A DNA stretch of 64,000 nt from Paenisporosarcina sp050269735. Its GTDB lineage: Bacteria; Bacillota; Bacilli; Bacillales_A; Planococcaceae. The stretch is taken from the NCBI RefSeq assembly GCF_050269735.1, contig NZ_JBNNIX010000001.1, positions 1-64,000 of the forward strand, given 5' to 3'. Shown in pieces: positions 44,905 to 52,939 of this stretch (the first letter of the stretch is position 1; each line of letters starts with the position of its first letter). The notes beneath the pieces are model-generated. The model ran no database searches and was not told the DNA's origin. It worked only from the letters and a program-made list of their open reading frames with translations. The translations under genes were made by a program, and so were the position numbers.

Positions 44905-45244
44905 GATTTTGGAAGGGCACTATTTCTATATGTGAATAAGAGTTCAATTTTATAAATGTTTGGGTTCGGAAATAATTAGCTGCAAATAGTGAAGAAGGTC
45001 AATTTTATTATGCTCATTTATACCTTTCTCTATTTTTCAAAGAAGGATTTTGTTGCTATGAAATGAGTGGAAGTTTCTAGTATTTTGAAGTTCTGTAACA
45101 GAAGCAGCAATTTTAAAGCATTGAACCGATACTTGTCTGATGTGGACCAATAATAAACTCGAATAAGGTTATTTTCCAAAATAATATTATATGATGACAT
45201 TCATAAGTTGTTCAAAGGATGAGTTATAGTTTTCATATAGACAA
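44905..45244. other. 340-bp stretch without a recognised gene
   Basis: AT-rich sequence between rlmH and the DUF4230 terminator. No start codon with a ribosome site leads to a supported frame, and no RNA gene was recognised. It is the left inner part of the candidate cassette. Confidence 0.5.
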
Positions 45245-45281
45245 AAACAGCACCCTCCAATTTTTAGGATGGTGCTGTTTT
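45243..45281 (-). terminator. DUF4230 gene terminator
   Basis: AAACAGCACC (45245-45254) pairs with GGTGCTGTTT (45271-45280), extended by TCC/GGA. On the minus strand a T run follows. Confidence 0.88.
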
Positions 45282-45317
45282 ACTTTGATTCAAGCTGGAT
45301 CAGGAATAAAAAATTTT

Positions 45318-46085
45318 TTATTCCTCAAATGTGATATGTACGGTGAAATCCATATTCTTAAAAAATTCCGTTAAAACTTTTTCAGCGTTAACCTCTGCGG
45401 TTGTTAATAACCCATCAGAAGTAACTTCTTTACTGATTTGCTTTTGCGCATTTGCGACAAAATCAATCACTTCATCTTGATCTAGTTCCCCATTAAAAAT
45501 ACTACCATTTACGATGTAACGAATTTTAGCTACATCTATGGATGGTTTTTGAATAAGTTCTGCGTGAGGAAGGGTAATCTTAATCTCATTTGTCTCTTTA
45601 TTAATAACCATGTCATCAGAAGTAACTTTTTTCAAATCTACACCAGCAATAACGGATGCAGGTACAACGAACATGACTTCTCGTTTCGTTCCTAAAATAT
45701 TAAGTGGGATATTTTTTCCAAAAACCTTATTATCTTCTGTTTGCAAGACCGTGTCCGTATAAATTTCAGCGGTTGCTAATTTCGACAGTTCCTGTACATT
45801 TTTAAGGAATGTTTCAGAGCTTTGTTTAGGTTTATTCATTTGATATAGCCAAATTCCTCCACCAATGATGACGAGTAATAGGAGAAGTATAAAAAAGGCT
45901 TTTAAGCTACTGACAATTGTGAAAAAATTAAATTTACTTTTCGATGTGGAAAATGTTCTTGAGTTATAAGGTTCTGCAATAGTTGCAGCATTTTGTTGTT
46001 TAGCTTCCGTTAAATCGATGATCATCTTCTCGAGTCGCGCAATTCTTTCGTCTTTTGCTTTCAAAATTTCTTCATTAATATCCAT
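45318..46085 (-). CDS. DUF4230 membrane-anchored protein
   Basis: 255 residues. A short N-terminal coiled coil (about 5-35; EILKAKDERIARLEKMIIDL) and a membrane helix (about 60-84) lead to an extracytoplasmic DUF4230 domain (about 95-250). The domain has the family features of a LATAEIYTDTVL strand and a DLKKVTSDDMVI...ITLPHAELI block. Function unknown. It is divergent from the EcsC-like gene across 172 bp, and both lie between the two SCC-like att copies. Confidence 0.85.
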   Translation of the reverse strand: MDINEEILKAKDERIARLEKMIIDLTEAKQQNAATIAEPYNSRTFSTSKSKFNFFTIVSSLKAFFILLLLLVIIGGGIWLYQMNKPKQSSETFLKNVQELSKLATAEIYTDTVLQTEDNKVFGKNIPLNILGTKREVMFVVPASVIAGVDLKKVTSDDMVINKETNEIKITLPHAELIQKPSIDVAKIRYIVNGSIFNGELDQDEVIDFVANAQKQISKEVTSDGLLTTAEVNAEKVLTEFFKNMDFTVHITFEE

Positions 46086-46257
46086 AATTTCACCCTTTCT
46101 ATTTGATATGATAAAGCTGAAAAATTTATGTAAGATACTCTCATTTGAGGAAGTAATTAAAGAATAGCATAAAGAATCGTATTAAGTACATCGAATGGAT
46201 AATATTTGCAATTTTCATGGTATGATAGGTAAAACTATTTTACTAGAGGTGGCCATT

Positions 46258-47061
46258 ATGTCGAATGAATCTACAGTACTTGAAGTCTTATTAACTAATG
46301 CTGTTAAGATACCCGGAGTAAAAGTGAATCGAAATGAATTTTTAGCAAAAAGCTTTATGAAATATGTATCGCCAGATGAATTATCCGAAATCATCAAAAC
46401 TGGTCCTGTAGATGCCAATATTGATAAAAAGATAATAAATAAAGTCGCCAAAAAAGTGATAGCGGATCGCACGATGAAAAGTTCAAGTATTTCGTTTGTT
46501 TCAGGTATACCTGGTGGTTTGGCGATGGCCGCTACCATTCCAGCCGATACAGCGCAATTTTTTGCCATGGCCTTACTACTTTCTCAAGAGCTAGGCTATA
46601 TTTTCGGTTATGAAGATTTTTGGGATGGCGAGGAATTGAATGAGGAAAAAGTAAGCGGTGATTTAATCTTATTTTTAGGTGTGATGTTTGGCGTAGGTGG
46701 AGCGACAGCAACGATTAAAGCATTGTCTTCGCAGCTATCGAAACAAGCATTAAAAAAGATTCCAAACAAAGCTTTAATGAATACAATCTATTATCCAATC
46801 ATTAAAAAGACATTGGGGTTCATTGGAATTAAGATTACAAAGGGATCTTTTGCAAAAGGAGTTTCAAAAGCCATACCAGTTGCTGGAGGTTTTGTGTCTG
46901 GAGGATTGACGTATGCATCCATGACCAAAATGGGAAATCGACTTGCAAAAGCTTTGGAAGAAAATATCGATCTTACACCAGAGGAAATAATACAAAGTTT
47001 TGAAGAACTGAAGCAAAACAATCCAGAGATTATTGATGTGGAATTTGAAGAAATAATATAG
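46258..47061 (+). CDS. EcsC-like protein
   Basis: 267 residues. A hydrophobic, Gly/Ala-rich centre (GIPGGLAMAATIPADTAQFFAMALLLSQELGYIFGY, then LFLGVMFGVGGATATI and AIPVAGGFVSGGLTYASM) resembles EcsC-family proteins, which have no settled biochemical role. The ATG at 46258 follows AGAGGTGG; a TTG-free upstream extension starting 46195 lacks a ribosome site. Divergent partner of the DUF4230 gene and likely coregulated through the shared 172-bp region. Confidence 0.75.
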   Translation: MSNESTVLEVLLTNAVKIPGVKVNRNEFLAKSFMKYVSPDELSEIIKTGPVDANIDKKIINKVAKKVIADRTMKSSSISFVSGIPGGLAMAATIPADTAQFFAMALLLSQELGYIFGYEDFWDGEELNEEKVSGDLILFLGVMFGVGGATATIKALSSQLSKQALKKIPNKALMNTIYYPIIKKTLGFIGIKITKGSFAKGVSKAIPVAGGFVSGGLTYASMTKMGNRLAKALEENIDLTPEEIIQSFEELKQNNPEIIDVEFEEII

Positions 47062-47086
47062 GGTATGTGATAAAAAATCAATTATT

Positions 47087-47114
47087 AAACTTACCCAACC
47101 AGGTAAGTTTTTTT
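47087..47114 (+). terminator. EcsC-like gene terminator
   Basis: AAACTTACC (47087-47095) pairs with GGTAAGTTT (47102-47110), followed by T. Confidence 0.88.
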
Positions 47115-47162
47115 AATCAATAAATAGAATTACTTTAATAAAACCTCACTTAGAGATAATAC

Positions 47163-47188
47163 GGAGAACCTTATCTTAAGTAAGTGAG
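47163..47188 (+). other. SCC-like attachment site, right copy
   Basis: GGAGAACCTTATCTTAAG followed by TAAGTGAG repeats the rlmH 3' end (three mismatches over 26 bases), including the stop codon, without any rlmH sequence before it. Just inside, TAAGTGAGGTTTT (complement of 47140-47152) partly mirrors the inner left end. Confidence 0.65.
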
Positions 47189-47197
47189 TCCTTATAG

Positions 47198-47263
47198 AAA
47201 TAAAAAATAACAAGCCAAGAATATCAAGTAATTTATATAAATTACTTGATATTCTTGGCTTGT
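47198..47263 (-). terminator. 54-nt perfect hairpin terminator
   Basis: 47210-47263 is a perfect inverted repeat (26 pairs around a 2-base centre). On the minus strand it is followed by a T-rich tail. It lies 50 bp after the stop of the minus-strand membrane protein gene, so it most likely terminates that gene. Confidence 0.8.
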
Positions 47264-47314
47264 GTAGATTCATGAGTAAGAGAGAAAAGATCCCGTTACA
47301 TAAACAGAGCTTTT

Positions 47315-48589
47315 CTAATTAAAAATTATAGGAAAAGTAAATGTTACGAAAGCTGCCCAAATTCCGTAGACCGGCAAATACTTAGTAACGGCATCTTGGA
47401 TAGTGGAAGGTCCGGTTTTGTTTTGTAGAAAACGCATATAGGAAAGCATAATCCAAATTAGATTGGCCCAAATAAGTATGTTTACGCCTAAAACAGCAAG
47501 CCTGTTGGGTGTAATACCATAAGAAGAAAGTCTGAACACTATTGCTGATAAAGCTACACTGTCAATAATAAGAGCAAGAACAATTAAGGAGAAATTTATA
47601 TAATCAGAAATGTTCTTTTTCTCGTCTGAGCCGCTTTCGGTAATGGAAAATATGGTGACGACCAACACACCAAGGAGTATACCATTGAAGGCTATTAGGA
47701 AATTGCGGTCCAAGAATGGATTTTTTTCGAGCCAAATAACTGTTATAAGATAGACTAACAATGTTGCCAAGACTAGTGGACTAAAAATTTTAGCTATATG
47801 CGGTGCAATATTTTTAGCAAGTTTAAGATTCCTTGATACCAGGTATGCAGTCACGATAGCGATAGCAGCAGCACCAAATAAAACGATATTTCTAAAATAA
47901 AATTCTTCTATATCTAATCCGACAAAGCTAAATAACTGCATGGTGACTGCTGCTAGCAGCATCCCGCTAATTGCCATACTGGCGTAGAGTATGAAGAAAT
48001 TTAAATTAAATTTAAGATAGGCTAATCTGGTGTTGCCTTTGCCATATTGATTTCCTGTAAATGCAAGACCAACCAATCCACATAAGAAAATGGGAAGATG
48101 TAAATAAGCAAGTATAATACTGTCTTTATAATTTAAGGGCAGCATATTAAGATAAAACCCAGAGATTAGGAACAACACTGCAAGGCAGTAAAGAACACTT
48201 TTTTTGGGGGGGTTCTTATATACAAAATAAGCTGCAATAAAGGGGAGTACCCCAAAAGCAAGGTTAATTGGGGCAATTGCTTGCAGTTCGACAAAATGGA
48301 ATATAATCCTGGTGCTTATCCCGGCCAGAATTGCTAAAATGCCCATGAATAAGAAATCTTTTTGAAACAAGAAGGCTTTTTCTGTATTAACCGCCTCCTT
48401 GAAATGCAATCTTTCATACCAAACGGCAAGAACCGGTGAATCAGGGTTTTGTTCCAAAGCGTGTGAAAATGCCTTTTTAAAAGCTTTTGGGTCTTCTCTA
48501 AACAATCTTTCCAGCTCATTGGGATCTGCGATATTTTCAATAATCATATTGTCAATGTCCAAGGTTTTACCTCCTCTAATAATTGTCAT
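47315..48589 (-). CDS. hypothetical polytopic membrane protein
   Basis: 424 residues. A soluble N-terminal segment (about 1-75; DPNELERLFREDPKAFKKAFSHALEQNPDSPVLAVWYERL) precedes roughly eleven membrane segments. The N-terminal block is reminiscent of uncharacterised Firmicute membrane proteins found next to small HTH regulators, and such a regulator survives here only as a fragment upstream (48640-48775). Function unknown. Start ATG behind AGAGGAGG. Confidence 0.75.
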   Translation of the reverse strand: MTIIRGGKTLDIDNMIIENIADPNELERLFREDPKAFKKAFSHALEQNPDSPVLAVWYERLHFKEAVNTEKAFLFQKDFLFMGILAILAGISTRIIFHFVELQAIAPINLAFGVLPFIAAYFVYKNPPKKSVLYCLAVLFLISGFYLNMLPLNYKDSIILAYLHLPIFLCGLVGLAFTGNQYGKGNTRLAYLKFNLNFFILYASMAISGMLLAAVTMQLFSFVGLDIEEFYFRNIVLFGAAAIAIVTAYLVSRNLKLAKNIAPHIAKIFSPLVLATLLVYLITVIWLEKNPFLDRNFLIAFNGILLGVLVVTIFSITESGSDEKKNISDYINFSLIVLALIIDSVALSAIVFRLSSYGITPNRLAVLGVNILIWANLIWIMLSYMRFLQNKTGPSTIQDAVTKYLPVYGIWAAFVTFTFPIIFN

Positions 48590-48639
48590 ATTAAGTCCTG
48601 CTTTCCTCCATGATGTTTATTAACCGAACTTTGTTATCT

Positions 48640-48775
48640 TTAACTGTCTTCTTCCCTTTTGTATTCTAAAATATCTCCAGTCTGACATTTTAAAGCCTTA
48701 CAAATGACCTCTAAAATTGATTATCGAATCGCTTTTTCCTTTCCATTTTTCAATATAGTGTTTCTTGTTTCAAGA
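48640..48775 (-). pseudogene. decayed Cro/C1-type HTH regulator fragment
   Basis: In one minus-strand frame the sequence reads RNTILKNGKEKAIR, then a stop (TAA), then SILEVICKALKCQTGDILEY and ends at TAA 48640. This is the second half of a small XRE-family HTH (normally ..SRSTISNIENGK..LEAICKALNCQPGDILEY..). The N-terminal half is missing. It sits 51 bp before the membrane protein gene it probably once controlled. Confidence 0.7.
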
Positions 48776-48989
48776 AAAGCATCTCACATATGTATTATTA
48801 TATGATTTTAACAGGATATTTATTGATTAACAATAAATTTTTATTTATTAACGTTATATTTTTGTTGCAAAAATATTGATTTTGAAAAAATAATAAGTAA
48901 TCCTCTTCCAAGAAGTGCTCTAAAACTTCAAATGTTGGCTGCTCCAAAAGTCAACGAAAATGACATATAAGAGTAGCCCTCTTTTCATA

Positions 48990-49090
48990 TTAAAAAAGCC
49001 GCTGTCGATTTCCGTTACGAAGCACTTCTATGGAAGCCGTTCCCGCAAGAGTCACTCAGTCCAAAATTGACTGTGTTCCTTTCTCCATCT
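48990..49090. repeat. decayed Bacillales-type intergenic repeat
   Basis: The blocks GCCGCTGTCGATTTCCGTT, CGAAGCACTTCT and GTTCCCGCAAGAGTCACTCA resemble, in order, a longer palindromic intergenic repeat common in Bacillales (GCTGTTGATTTCCGC..GTTCCCGCAGGAGTCA.., from memory), with the middle lost. The remainder of 48776-48990 is AT-rich with nothing recognised. Confidence 0.5.
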
Positions 49091-49097
49091 TAAATGT

Positions 49098-49152
49098 TGT
49101 TATAATGAAGGAGTGTCAAAAGCTAACCTATAGCTTTGGATGCTCTTTTTTT
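49098..49152 (+). promoter_or_regulatory. extended -10 promoter followed by a terminator/attenuator
   Basis: TGTTATAAT (49098-49106) is an extended -10 element. A 14-bp stem with two G-U pairs and one mismatch (left arm from 49111, right arm ending 49145) and seven T come directly after, before the DUF4317 gene. Transcripts starting here would meet the terminator almost at once, which suggests attenuation or a very small RNA. Confidence 0.55.
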
Positions 49153-49195
49153 GTAGACAACAGGGATTTTAACAGCAAGGGAGTTGGAATTAGAG

Positions 49196-50389
49196 ATGAA
49201 TAATAAAGCTATAGCAGAGATTCGCAAACACTTTAAGATGGATACTGATTTATTGAAAATCGCTGATATTTACAACATATACATCCAGCAGGAAAGCAGT
49301 GAGATCTATCATGAGGAGAGCCGCTCATTTTCCTTGATGGACCGGGAGCAGCAAGAGCTGTTTCTAGCCAATTTTAAAAAGGTTTTAGGTGGGAAACTGG
49401 ATGTGAAGCTGTTTGAGGTGAAGTTTCAGGCTCAGGCAGAAGAGCAAACGGACCATACGCAACGACTTTTATATGAAGGACTTCAGACTGAAGATATAGG
49501 TGAATGGAAATCGCATATGCAGCAGATCGCCTTGAAAATGGTTCAGGACAAACAATACGAAAAGGACATGGTCGTCACATTTATTCGTGGGAATCATTTT
49601 AAAACGACGAAGCGCCAGCCTGATGAAACGGAAATTGATATGCGGGATGAAGTGTATACCACTCCTTTTATTCTTTGCAGCATGAATCAAACCGAATTGC
49701 CGAAAAGTTCATTGGTGTTTGATTTTGGCGAGAAAGAGTTTAAATCGAGCCTGGTGACAGATCCCGTCATTAAACTGGCTTCTCCAATTGGTGGATTTCT
49801 GTTCCCGAGCTTCACGGACAACGCCGCAGATATCCATCACATCCTTTACGCAGCGAGCAAAGCGAATAAACCGGATTACCAATTTATCGAGAATGTGTTG
49901 AACGGCAATGAAATCATGACGGCCGAGGATGACAAAGCGGTGTTTGAAGAAATTGTCAAAGCAGTAATCGGAGATGAAGTGAATTCGAAAACCCTCGCTG
50001 GTGTATATGATGAAATCAATCATATGCTAGTGGTGGAAGAAGACAATAAGGACGAAGAAGCCAGTGCGCCTACTTTGGATACTGTAGAAGTCGCACGTGT
50101 GTTGAAGGCGAGCGGCGTAAAAGATGTAAGTATAGAAAAAGTAGAAAGAGCCTTTCAGCAGGTGGTTGAAGACAAAAACTACGAAATGAAAGCAAGCCAT
50201 ATCGTTCCAAGCTACGCGTCCAAGTCCATCAAGATCAGCACAAAAGTAGCGGATATTTCAATCAGCCCTCAAGACTTAAGATATGTCAAAGAGGTCAATT
50301 ATAATGGTAAACGATGTCTGTTGATCGAGGTGGAAGAAGACACGATGATTGAAGGATTTAAGTTGCTTCCGGAAGAGCTGTTGGAGTAA
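49196..50389 (+). CDS. DUF4317 family protein
   Basis: 397 residues, soluble, acidic; no signal peptide or membrane segment. It starts MNNKAIAEIRKHFKMDTDLLKIADIYNIYI and includes VVTFIRGNHFKTTKR and PFILCSMNQTELPKSSLVFDF, features of DUF4317, a Firmicute family of unknown function. The ATG at 49196 is chosen because AAGGGAG lies 12 bases upstream; an in-frame TTG at 49184 directly abuts the ribosome site. A leader with a terminator precedes it. Local GC is higher than in the flanks. Confidence 0.85.
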   Translation: MNNKAIAEIRKHFKMDTDLLKIADIYNIYIQQESSEIYHEESRSFSLMDREQQELFLANFKKVLGGKLDVKLFEVKFQAQAEEQTDHTQRLLYEGLQTEDIGEWKSHMQQIALKMVQDKQYEKDMVVTFIRGNHFKTTKRQPDETEIDMRDEVYTTPFILCSMNQTELPKSSLVFDFGEKEFKSSLVTDPVIKLASPIGGFLFPSFTDNAADIHHILYAASKANKPDYQFIENVLNGNEIMTAEDDKAVFEEIVKAVIGDEVNSKTLAGVYDEINHMLVVEEDNKDEEASAPTLDTVEVARVLKASGVKDVSIEKVERAFQQVVEDKNYEMKASHIVPSYASKSIKISTKVADISISPQDLRYVKEVNYNGKRCLLIEVEEDTMIEGFKLLPEELLE

Positions 50390-50485
50390 GGGAGAGATTT
50401 GTTAATACTTAAGCCAGCCAATCGATTGCTAATTGGTTTGCTAGCATTTTATCCAAGCAGAGTAATATTAAAAAAATACTGAATT

Positions 50486-50522
50486 GAACCTTTGATCTAG
50501 TTATAGATTGAAGGTTCTTTTT
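50486..50522 (+). terminator. DUF4317 gene terminator
   Basis: GAACCTTTGATCTA (50486-50499) pairs with TAGATTGAAGGTTC (50504-50517), then a T run. A 19-base stretch is shared with the mqo terminator. Confidence 0.85.
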
Positions 50523-50634
50523 AAAATGTGCAACTAATCTTTTTTATATAAATTAAAAACGCTGAAATGGACAAGATACTCTATGAGAAATAACTTCCTG
50601 TATTTCTCAAAACATCTCAATGAGGGGGACAGCT

Positions 50635-50856
50635 ATGCCAAATGTAGAAGTGAAATGTACTGTATCAAATTGTAATTTCCATTTAAAAGGGAATGTTTGT
50701 GGGGCTGACAAAATTGAAATAGATATGGATCACCACGCAAACCAAAAAAATACAGAGTTTGCTTCTGAATTTGATTACAGCACTATTAGTGAAGAAGCAA
50801 GCCGTTCTGCAGATACGTGCTGTAAAACGTTCAAACCTAAAGATGACCATAATTAA
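50635..50856 (+). CDS. DUF1540 cysteine-rich protein
   Basis: 73 residues. The motif VEVKCTVSNCNFHLKGNVCGADKIEID with a CC pair near the end (DTCCKTF) fits DUF1540, a small, probably metal-binding family common in spore formers. The ATG at 50635 follows GAGGGGG; an upstream in-frame ATG precedes that ribosome site. Function unknown. Confidence 0.9.
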   Translation: MPNVEVKCTVSNCNFHLKGNVCGADKIEIDMDHHANQKNTEFASEFDYSTISEEASRSADTCCKTFKPKDDHN

Positions 50857-51378
50857 TACTGTAATGGGGGTCCAATTAGGTCTAGTATGTGCAGCTGTGT
50901 ACTAAACATTGAGACTAAGGGGACTAAAGGGGAATCATCTCTTTAGTCCCACTTTAATGAAGTAATAATAATGGGAAATTTAAAAAAGAGACAAGCTAAA
51001 TGAATTACGTTCATTTTCATAAAGTCTCATTTTTAAGACAAGCTATAAATTTACTTGAATAATAAAAAAGCGTAAGCAGGTGGCTTTATGCTTTTTGTTG
51101 CTGCAAATCCTTTCTATCATCTCCTTTAAATTGTGTGAGACATCCACTAAATAATGCGAAAAACCATGAATGTGTGAGACCTGTCTTCATTTGCCAATGA
51201 TGTATTAAATAGCGGTTTTGGCAAAAGATAAGTACGAATCAATACGCAATTGGGTAAGTTTTTTTGAGTTGCGACGTAACTATTCAGTGATTAAAATGAC
51301 TGATATAAAGTAGCGGTTCAAAACTACTTACGGTAATTATGGATTCAATTATATTTTAATCGAAGGAGGAGTTCATGA
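50857..51378. other. 522-bp gap, one hairpin only
   Basis: GGGACTAAAGGGG pairs with CTCTTTAGTCCC (about 50919-50950), a probable terminator without a strong T run for the DUF1540 gene. The rest (50960-51360) is AT-rich. No supported gene or RNA was seen, and no clear sigma-B promoter before the DUF378 gene. Confidence 0.5.
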
Positions 51379-51690
51379 ATGAGTATGCTCTCACGGATCG
51401 CGCTAGCTCTAGTTATTATCGGTGCACTTAACTGGGGTTTGATTGGATTATTTCAATTTGATTTAGTTGCAACGATATTTGGTGGTCAAGATGCATTCTT
51501 GTCTAGAGTGGTCTATGGTCTTGTTGGGATTGGTGGTCTGATATGTCTCGGTCTACTATTTAAGCCAAATGAAGAGGTCGACACGGTTACCGCCCGCCCT
51601 TCACATTTCTCCAATTCTGATTTAAGGACAGAATTCGGCGAGGAACCGGATTTTACGAAAGAGCAGAACGATAAATTGAAAAAAGACTAA
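51379..51690 (+). CDS. DUF378 membrane protein (YuzA-like)
   Basis: 103 residues: two membrane helices (about 5-27 and 42-62) with the signature ALNWGLIGLFQFDLVATIFGG of DUF378, then a charged C-terminal tail of about 40 residues, longer than in the usual 70-80-residue members. AAGGAGG lies about nine bases before the ATG. Function unknown. Confidence 0.92.
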   Translation: MSMLSRIALALVIIGALNWGLIGLFQFDLVATIFGGQDAFLSRVVYGLVGIGGLICLGLLFKPNEEVDTVTARPSHFSNSDLRTEFGEEPDFTKEQNDKLKKD

Positions 51691-51727
51691 CCGTGGTATG
51701 GATCATGTAGATTAAGCGCAACAAGAA

Positions 51728-51756
51728 AACAGCCGCCTGTCTCAGGTGGCTGTTGC
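51728..51756. terminator. hairpin after the DUF378 gene
   Basis: AACAGCCGCCTG pairs with CAGGTGGCTGTT. There is no T run, so termination strength is doubtful. Confidence 0.55.
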
Positions 51757-51968
51757 AAGTATTAAACGGTTTTTGTAAAGTTTTCGAGTGCAAATTGTCA
51801 AACTGTTACGCTTTGGTAATGTGGGGTACTGCCACTTAGAAACGAAACGATCCAGATTGCAATTATTATTAATTCCTTACTTTGGGATGAAACGGGGAAA
51901 CCACAAGTTTCAAAAGAAAAAATTGTATTTGTTAGGTGCTCTCAGCCTATAATCTTAATAACTTAAAA

Positions 51969-52577
51969 TTATCTTTCGTCTTCGGCATTCTCATCATTAG
52001 TAAATATAGTGAGGATGGAATCTAGTGGCTCTGTGCCATTTGCAATCGCATTAACTTTATCAATATATTGCTTATTCATTAAATGTCTTAGCGGTTGTTC
52101 TACATCTTTGAAAGACTTGAACGCCTCGATTGCCATCTCATCCCACTCTGCATAATAGATTAAATAGTCGTTTGCGGTCACTTTTGTTCGAGAAGATCCC
52201 TCTTCAGGTATACATTCAAACTCTTCATCATCCCCCATTGCACCATAATCGGCTGTTAATTGTTCTCCAGGTTGAATGTCCCGCACAGCTAACTCAAAAT
52301 CATATGCTGTATCTACACAATTTGGATTGAAGCTGTGATTTAGATACCTTGCGTGATCCCAGCAGAGAACGTATTTGCCGTCATGATCTTCATAGGAGTA
52401 TTTATATATATAATCTTTTTGGATATCATCAAGGCTATCAATATAATCTTCATCAAAAATAATATCCAAATCATCTTTAATCCATACAATGGTTCCTTTA
52501 GGGATTAATTTTGTTGCGAACACACCAACGCCAATTTCCTTACTTACATATCGAATTTCTGTATCTGGATGCATCAT
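51969..52577 (-). CDS. SET-domain protein
   Basis: 202 residues. The SET core is recognisable: GVGVFATKLIPKGTIV (16-31), YLNHSFNPNC (78-87, the NHS pseudoknot motif) and GEQLTADYG (104-112, with the catalytic-type tyrosine). SET proteins transfer a methyl group from SAM to lysine in eukaryotes. Bacterial members are scattered and their substrates mostly unknown. No pre-SET or post-SET cysteine cluster. AGGAGG lies nine bases before the ATG. Divergent from the LURP-one gene. Confidence 0.85.
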   Translation of the reverse strand: MMHPDTEIRYVSKEIGVGVFATKLIPKGTIVWIKDDLDIIFDEDYIDSLDDIQKDYIYKYSYEDHDGKYVLCWDHARYLNHSFNPNCVDTAYDFELAVRDIQPGEQLTADYGAMGDDEEFECIPEEGSSRTKVTANDYLIYYAEWDEMAIEAFKSFKDVEQPLRHLMNKQYIDKVNAIANGTEPLDSILTIFTNDENAEDER

Positions 52578-52939
52578 TTTGATTGTCCTCCTAGTATTCC
52601 ATTTGCTTAATTTGCAAATAATCGTAAATAATTATCTTACAAAATTACCCAACCCATTTTTAAAAATATGGCCATTGCCAATATGATTATGCGAGTACTT
52701 TAGGTTTGACTTAGTTTAATAACCTAATAATTAATAATTTTTTTGAAGAACGAAGATCGTGAAAATATATCCAGAAATTGATTTTGTTTAAGGCTAACAG
52801 TCATTTTTTTGTGAAAAAGGCATATCTATGGAATGTGTTGAATATTAAAGAATAAATATATTTTGATCCAACAAAACCAAGATTATCATTCGCTTTTTTA
52901 TGCTCACTAAACTGCTCTTCAAAATAAAGGAGGTAAAGT
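52578..52939. other. 362-bp divergent intergenic region
   Basis: AT-rich region carrying the promoters of the SET and LURP-one genes. No further gene, RNA or clear operator was seen. Confidence 0.45.

Noticed and set aside
50620..50634. Upstream ATG for the DUF1540 gene
   Set aside because: The GAGGGGG ribosome site lies downstream of it and fits the ATG at 50635.
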